Origin: JACKOD01 sp041591635
GTDB taxonomy: Bacteria; Pseudomonadota; Gammaproteobacteria; Pseudomonadales; Oleiphilaceae
DNA: 27,352 bases
Assembly (NCBI GenBank): GCA_041591635.1
Contig: JBFHRO010000015.1
Span: 1 to 27,352 of the forward strand
Reading direction: 5' to 3'
The translations under genes and the position numbers were made by a program. How positions within the stretch are numbered: the first letter of the stretch is position 1; each line of letters opens with the position of its first letter. Positions 24,440 to 27,352 of the stretch are shown here, piece after piece. The notes beneath the pieces were generated by a model. That model was given only the letters and a program-made list of their open reading frames with translations, had not been told where the DNA came from and made no database searches.

Positions 24440-27076
24440 ATGAGCCTTCCCACTACAGCGGCTATCTCAAGCCACACGCCCATGATGCAGCAATATCTGA
24501 AAATCAAAAGCGAGCACCCTCAACAACTGGTTTTTTACCGCATGGGGGATTTCTACGAGCTGTTTTATGATGATGCCCGTCTGGCGGCCGAAATCCTCGA
24601 CATTACGCTCACCGCCCGGGGGCAGTCGGCCGGCCAGCCGATACCCATGGCCGGCATCCCCTTTCATGCCGCTGAAAATTATCTTGCCCGCCTTGTGCGG
24701 GCCGGTCAGTCGGTCGCCATCTGCGAACAGACAGGTGACCCTGCCACCAGCAAGGGCCCGGTAGAACGTCAGGTGGTGCGCATCGTGACCCCCGGCACCC
24801 TCACCGATGAGGCATTTCTGGACGAGCGCCAGGACAACCTCCTGGTGGCTGTGAGCGTGCATAAAGCATTGTTCGGCATCGCCGTGCTCGACATCAGTTG
24901 CGGTCGCTTCCAGGTACAAGAAGTACAGGGCCCCGAGGCCCTCAAAGCCGAACTTACGCGGCTGCACCCTGCCGAACTGCTGGTGGGCGAGGATTTTGCC
25001 TATCAGGGTGTGATCGAGCAACGCCCCGGTTTGCGCCGGCTGCCGCCCTGGCATTTTGACCTTGAGACAGCGATGCGTCTGTTGACCCAGCAATTGCAAA
25101 CCCGTGATCTCAGCGGCTTTGGCTGTGATGATCTGAGCGTTGGCATTCAAGCCGCAGGGGCGCTTTTACAGTATGCCCGCGACACCCAGCGCAATGCCCT
25201 GCCACACATTCGCAGTTTAAGCCGCGAACGACGCGAGGACAGCATCATTCTCGATGCCGCCAGCCGGCGCAATCTTGAAATCGACACTAACTTGATGGGC
25301 GGCACCCAGCATACGCTGGCCTGGGTAATGGATCGCACCGCCACGGCCATGGGTTCAAGACTGCTCAAACGCTGGCTCGGTCGACCCTTGCGCGATCGCA
25401 TCGAAATCGGCGTGCGCCAAGAGGCCGTGAGTGCATTACAAGGCGACAGCCAATTTGAAACCATTCACGATCAACTGCGACAAATCGGTGACATTGAGCG
25501 CATTCTGTCACGGGTTGCACTGGGGTCGGCACGCCCCCGCGACCTCGCCCGTCTGTGCGATGCGTTTGGCCTTTTGCCCGAACTGCAGCATCAGCTTGGC
25601 CGGATTGACGCGACCGTAATCACCACCCTGGCCCAACGCATCGGGATTTACCCGCATTTGGCCGATCTGCTCGAGCGTGCCATCATCGAGAATCCACCGG
25701 TGGTGATGCGTGATGGTGGCGTGATTCGCCGCGGCTTTGATGCCGAGCTCGATGAACTGCTGGCACTGAGCGAAAATGCCGGCGACTACCTGCTGCAGAT
25801 GGAAACCCGCGAGCGCGCCAGAACCGGCTTGAGCAGCCTCAAAGTAGGTTATAACCGTGTTCATGGCTACTACATTGAGATCAGCCGGGCCCAGGCCGAT
25901 AACGCGCCGGTCGACTACACGCGACGCCAAACACTCAAGAATGCCGAACGCTTTATCACGCCAGAACTCAAAGCCTTCGAAGACAAGGCGCTGAGCGCAC
26001 GCAGCCGGGCATTGAGTCGGGAAAAGCACCTCTATGAATCCCTGATCGAAACCCTTTCCCAGGATCTGACCGCCTTACAGGCCACTGCCCAGGCACTGGC
26101 TGAACTGGACGTGCTGAGCAATTTTGCCGAACGGGCGCAGACCCTGCGTTTGTGCCGGCCGGAATTTACCGACGCCCCCGGCCTCGAGATCGAAGAAGGC
26201 CGCCATCCGGTAGTGGAACAACTGATCGACACGCCCTTTGTTCCCAACGATCTTGTGCTTGATCAGCACCGCCGTATGCTGCTCATCACCGGCCCCAACA
26301 TGGGGGGAAAATCCACCTACATGCGCCAGGCCGCCCTGATCGTACTGCTGGCGGCGACCGGCGCCTGTGTGCCGGCCCAGCGCGCCCGGCTGGGGCCGGT
26401 GGATCGTATTTTTACCCGCATGGGGTCCTCTGACGATATCGCCGGCGGCCGCTCGACCTTCATGGTGGAAATGACAGAAACCGCCAACATATTGCACAAC
26501 GCGACCGAACACAGTCTGGTCCTGATGGATGAAGTCGGGCGCGGCACCAGCACTTTCGATGGCTTGTCGCTGGCATGGGCCTGTGTGGAGCATCTCGCGC
26601 AGCACAGTCGCGCCTTTACCCTGTTTGCCACCCACTATTTTGAGCTGACGCAATTGGCCGAGCGACTCGATCATGTCAATAACGTCCACCTCAGCGCCAC
26701 CGAGCATGACGACAGCATTGTGTTCTTGCACAATGTCCACGAAGGCCCTGCCAGCCAGAGCTACGGCCTGCAGGTCGCCAAATTGGCCGGCGTGCCCCTG
26801 AGTGTCATCCAGAGCGCGCGCGGACATCTGAAACGCCTCGAAGGCGAGAAAACCGTCGCCGCGCCACCTGCAAATACGGCAGCAGAAAACTACGGCACCA
26901 CTGCAGCTAAAAAGAAAGGTACAGGGCGACCGCCCGTCCCGCTACAAGCGGACATGTTTGCCGCACTGGAGCCGTCGGAAGTCGAGCGCATTATTGGTCA
27001 GCTTAGTCTTGATGAACTAACACCCAAAGCCGCACTGGATCTTTTATACGAGCTGAAATCCCGCTGCCGGTCGTGA
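24440..27076 (+). CDS. mutS: DNA mismatch repair protein MutS
   Basis: An 878-residue MutS that recognises mismatches and recruits MutL. The mismatch-wedge F38-x-E40 lies in YRMGDFYELFYDD, domains II-IV follow in order, and the ATPase has Walker A GPNMGGKST (618-626), LMDEVGRGTSTFDG (Walker B and signature) and FATHYFELTQLAE. Near the C-terminus a low-complexity linker (about 805-835, Ala/Thr/Lys/Pro-rich) precedes the small tetramerisation segment. I chose ATG 24440, which gives the conserved start SSHTPMMQQYLKIK at residues 10-23. The frame is open upstream to 24119, but that would include the recA LexA box and the 17-bp duplication. Ribosome site weak (GAGA). Confidence 0.96.
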   Translation: MSLPTTAAISSHTPMMQQYLKIKSEHPQQLVFYRMGDFYELFYDDARLAAEILDITLTARGQSAGQPIPMAGIPFHAAENYLARLVRAGQSVAICEQTGDPATSKGPVERQVVRIVTPGTLTDEAFLDERQDNLLVAVSVHKALFGIAVLDISCGRFQVQEVQGPEALKAELTRLHPAELLVGEDFAYQGVIEQRPGLRRLPPWHFDLETAMRLLTQQLQTRDLSGFGCDDLSVGIQAAGALLQYARDTQRNALPHIRSLSRERREDSIILDAASRRNLEIDTNLMGGTQHTLAWVMDRTATAMGSRLLKRWLGRPLRDRIEIGVRQEAVSALQGDSQFETIHDQLRQIGDIERILSRVALGSARPRDLARLCDAFGLLPELQHQLGRIDATVITTLAQRIGIYPHLADLLERAIIENPPVVMRDGGVIRRGFDAELDELLALSENAGDYLLQMETRERARTGLSSLKVGYNRVHGYYIEISRAQADNAPVDYTRRQTLKNAERFITPELKAFEDKALSARSRALSREKHLYESLIETLSQDLTALQATAQALAELDVLSNFAERAQTLRLCRPEFTDAPGLEIEEGRHPVVEQLIDTPFVPNDLVLDQHRRMLLITGPNMGGKSTYMRQAALIVLLAATGACVPAQRARLGPVDRIFTRMGSSDDIAGGRSTFMVEMTETANILHNATEHSLVLMDEVGRGTSTFDGLSLAWACVEHLAQHSRAFTLFATHYFELTQLAERLDHVNNVHLSATEHDDSIVFLHNVHEGPASQSYGLQVAKLAGVPLSVIQSARGHLKRLEGEKTVAAPPANTAAENYGTTAAKKKGTGRPPVPLQADMFAALEPSEVERIIGQLSLDELTPKAALDLLYELKSRCRS

Positions 27077-27221
27077 GTTTGGCCATCCTGAGGGGCTTTG
27101 CTTGCAGCCCTGATAGACAGACTCTAAAATGCCCTGCACCAAAACGATAATCCCACATGGCGGCGTACACCAACTGCACAAGCTGGAACAAAGGCGCTAC
27201 GAGAGAGCAAAGGAGAACAGC

Positions 27222-27352
27222 ATGACATTTGTTGTTACTGATAACTGTGTTAAGTGCAAATACACCGATTGTGTCGAAGTCTGCCCCGTCGACTGTTTCT
27301 ACGAAGGCCCAAACTTCCTGGTAATCGACCCGGACGAGTGCATCGACTGCGC
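27222..27352 (+). CDS. fdxA: Ferredoxin FdxA (7Fe type), 5' part
   Basis: The first 43 codons of a small ferredoxin, cut by the window end. The sequence MTFVVTDNCVKCKYTDCVEV, followed by CPVDCFYEGPNFLVI, matches FdxA of Pseudomonas and Azotobacter, which binds one 3Fe-4S and one 4Fe-4S cluster; Cys at positions 9, 17 and 21 and later residues fit. AAAGGAG lies six bases before the ATG. It follows mutS by 145 bases, a gap with only a weak GGGCT/AGCCC hairpin (27093-27110). The mutS-fdxA order is known in Pseudomonas. Confidence 0.95.
   Translation, partial: MTFVVTDNCVKCKYTDCVEVCPVDCFYEGPNFLVIDPDECIDC

Noticed and set aside
24467..26827. Long minus-strand open frames inside mutS (24467-25150, 26075-26827)
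   Set aside because: Antisense shadows of a clearly conserved mutS; no domain or ribosome site.
27093..27110. Terminator after mutS
   Set aside because: The GGGCT/AGCCC stem is only five pairs and has no T-run, so I did not list it as a feature.

Overview
The window looks like chromosomal DNA of a free-living gammaproteobacterium. Evidence: recA next to mutS and fdxA (an arrangement known from Pseudomonas and relatives), Pseudomonas-like FabA/FabB/FabV, a FixJ-type two-component pair, a PilZ protein, NnrS, and a chromosomal-type integron. I cannot name the species. From about 2.2 kb on, the coding DNA is GC-rich with long antisense shadow frames; the first 800 bases are visibly poorer in GC.

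Region 1 (1-2170): the end of a chromosomal integron. An intact integron integrase (intI) reads rightwards. To its left lie an attI-like hairpin site and about 500 bases of gene-less DNA with diverged attC-like repeats, which I read as a decayed cassette array read leftwards. The intI promoter carries a LexA box on its -10. Two strong hairpin terminators follow intI.

Region 2 (2171-11624): mostly signalling and housekeeping genes: an AraC-type regulator divergent from a MaoC-type hydratase; a FixJ-like regulator overlapping a sensorless REC-histidine kinase; an M23 peptidase; the radical SAM protein AmrS; a Lon-like AAA protease; a PilZ protein.

Region 3 (11625-13470): the haem-copper membrane protein NnrS, with an FNR/Dnr-like box upstream, followed by a SirB-family membrane protein.

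Region 4 (13480-22949): the most unusual part, a leftward cluster fabA-fabB-fabV-ACC-acp preceded by a patatin-like lipase. The ACC gene encodes one 1538-residue chain that appears to hold all acetyl-CoA carboxylase activities in the order CT-alpha, CT-beta, biotin carboxylase, biotin carrier. The cluster can thus make malonyl-CoA, condense, dehydrate/isomerise and reduce enoyl chains on its own ACP, but has no FabD, FabG or FabH here. The fabA upstream region carries a 21-bp-spaced direct repeat.

Region 5 (23066-27352): recA (leftward, LexA box) divergent from mutS (rightward), then the start of fdxA. RecA and the integrase therefore share an SOS-type control element within one window.
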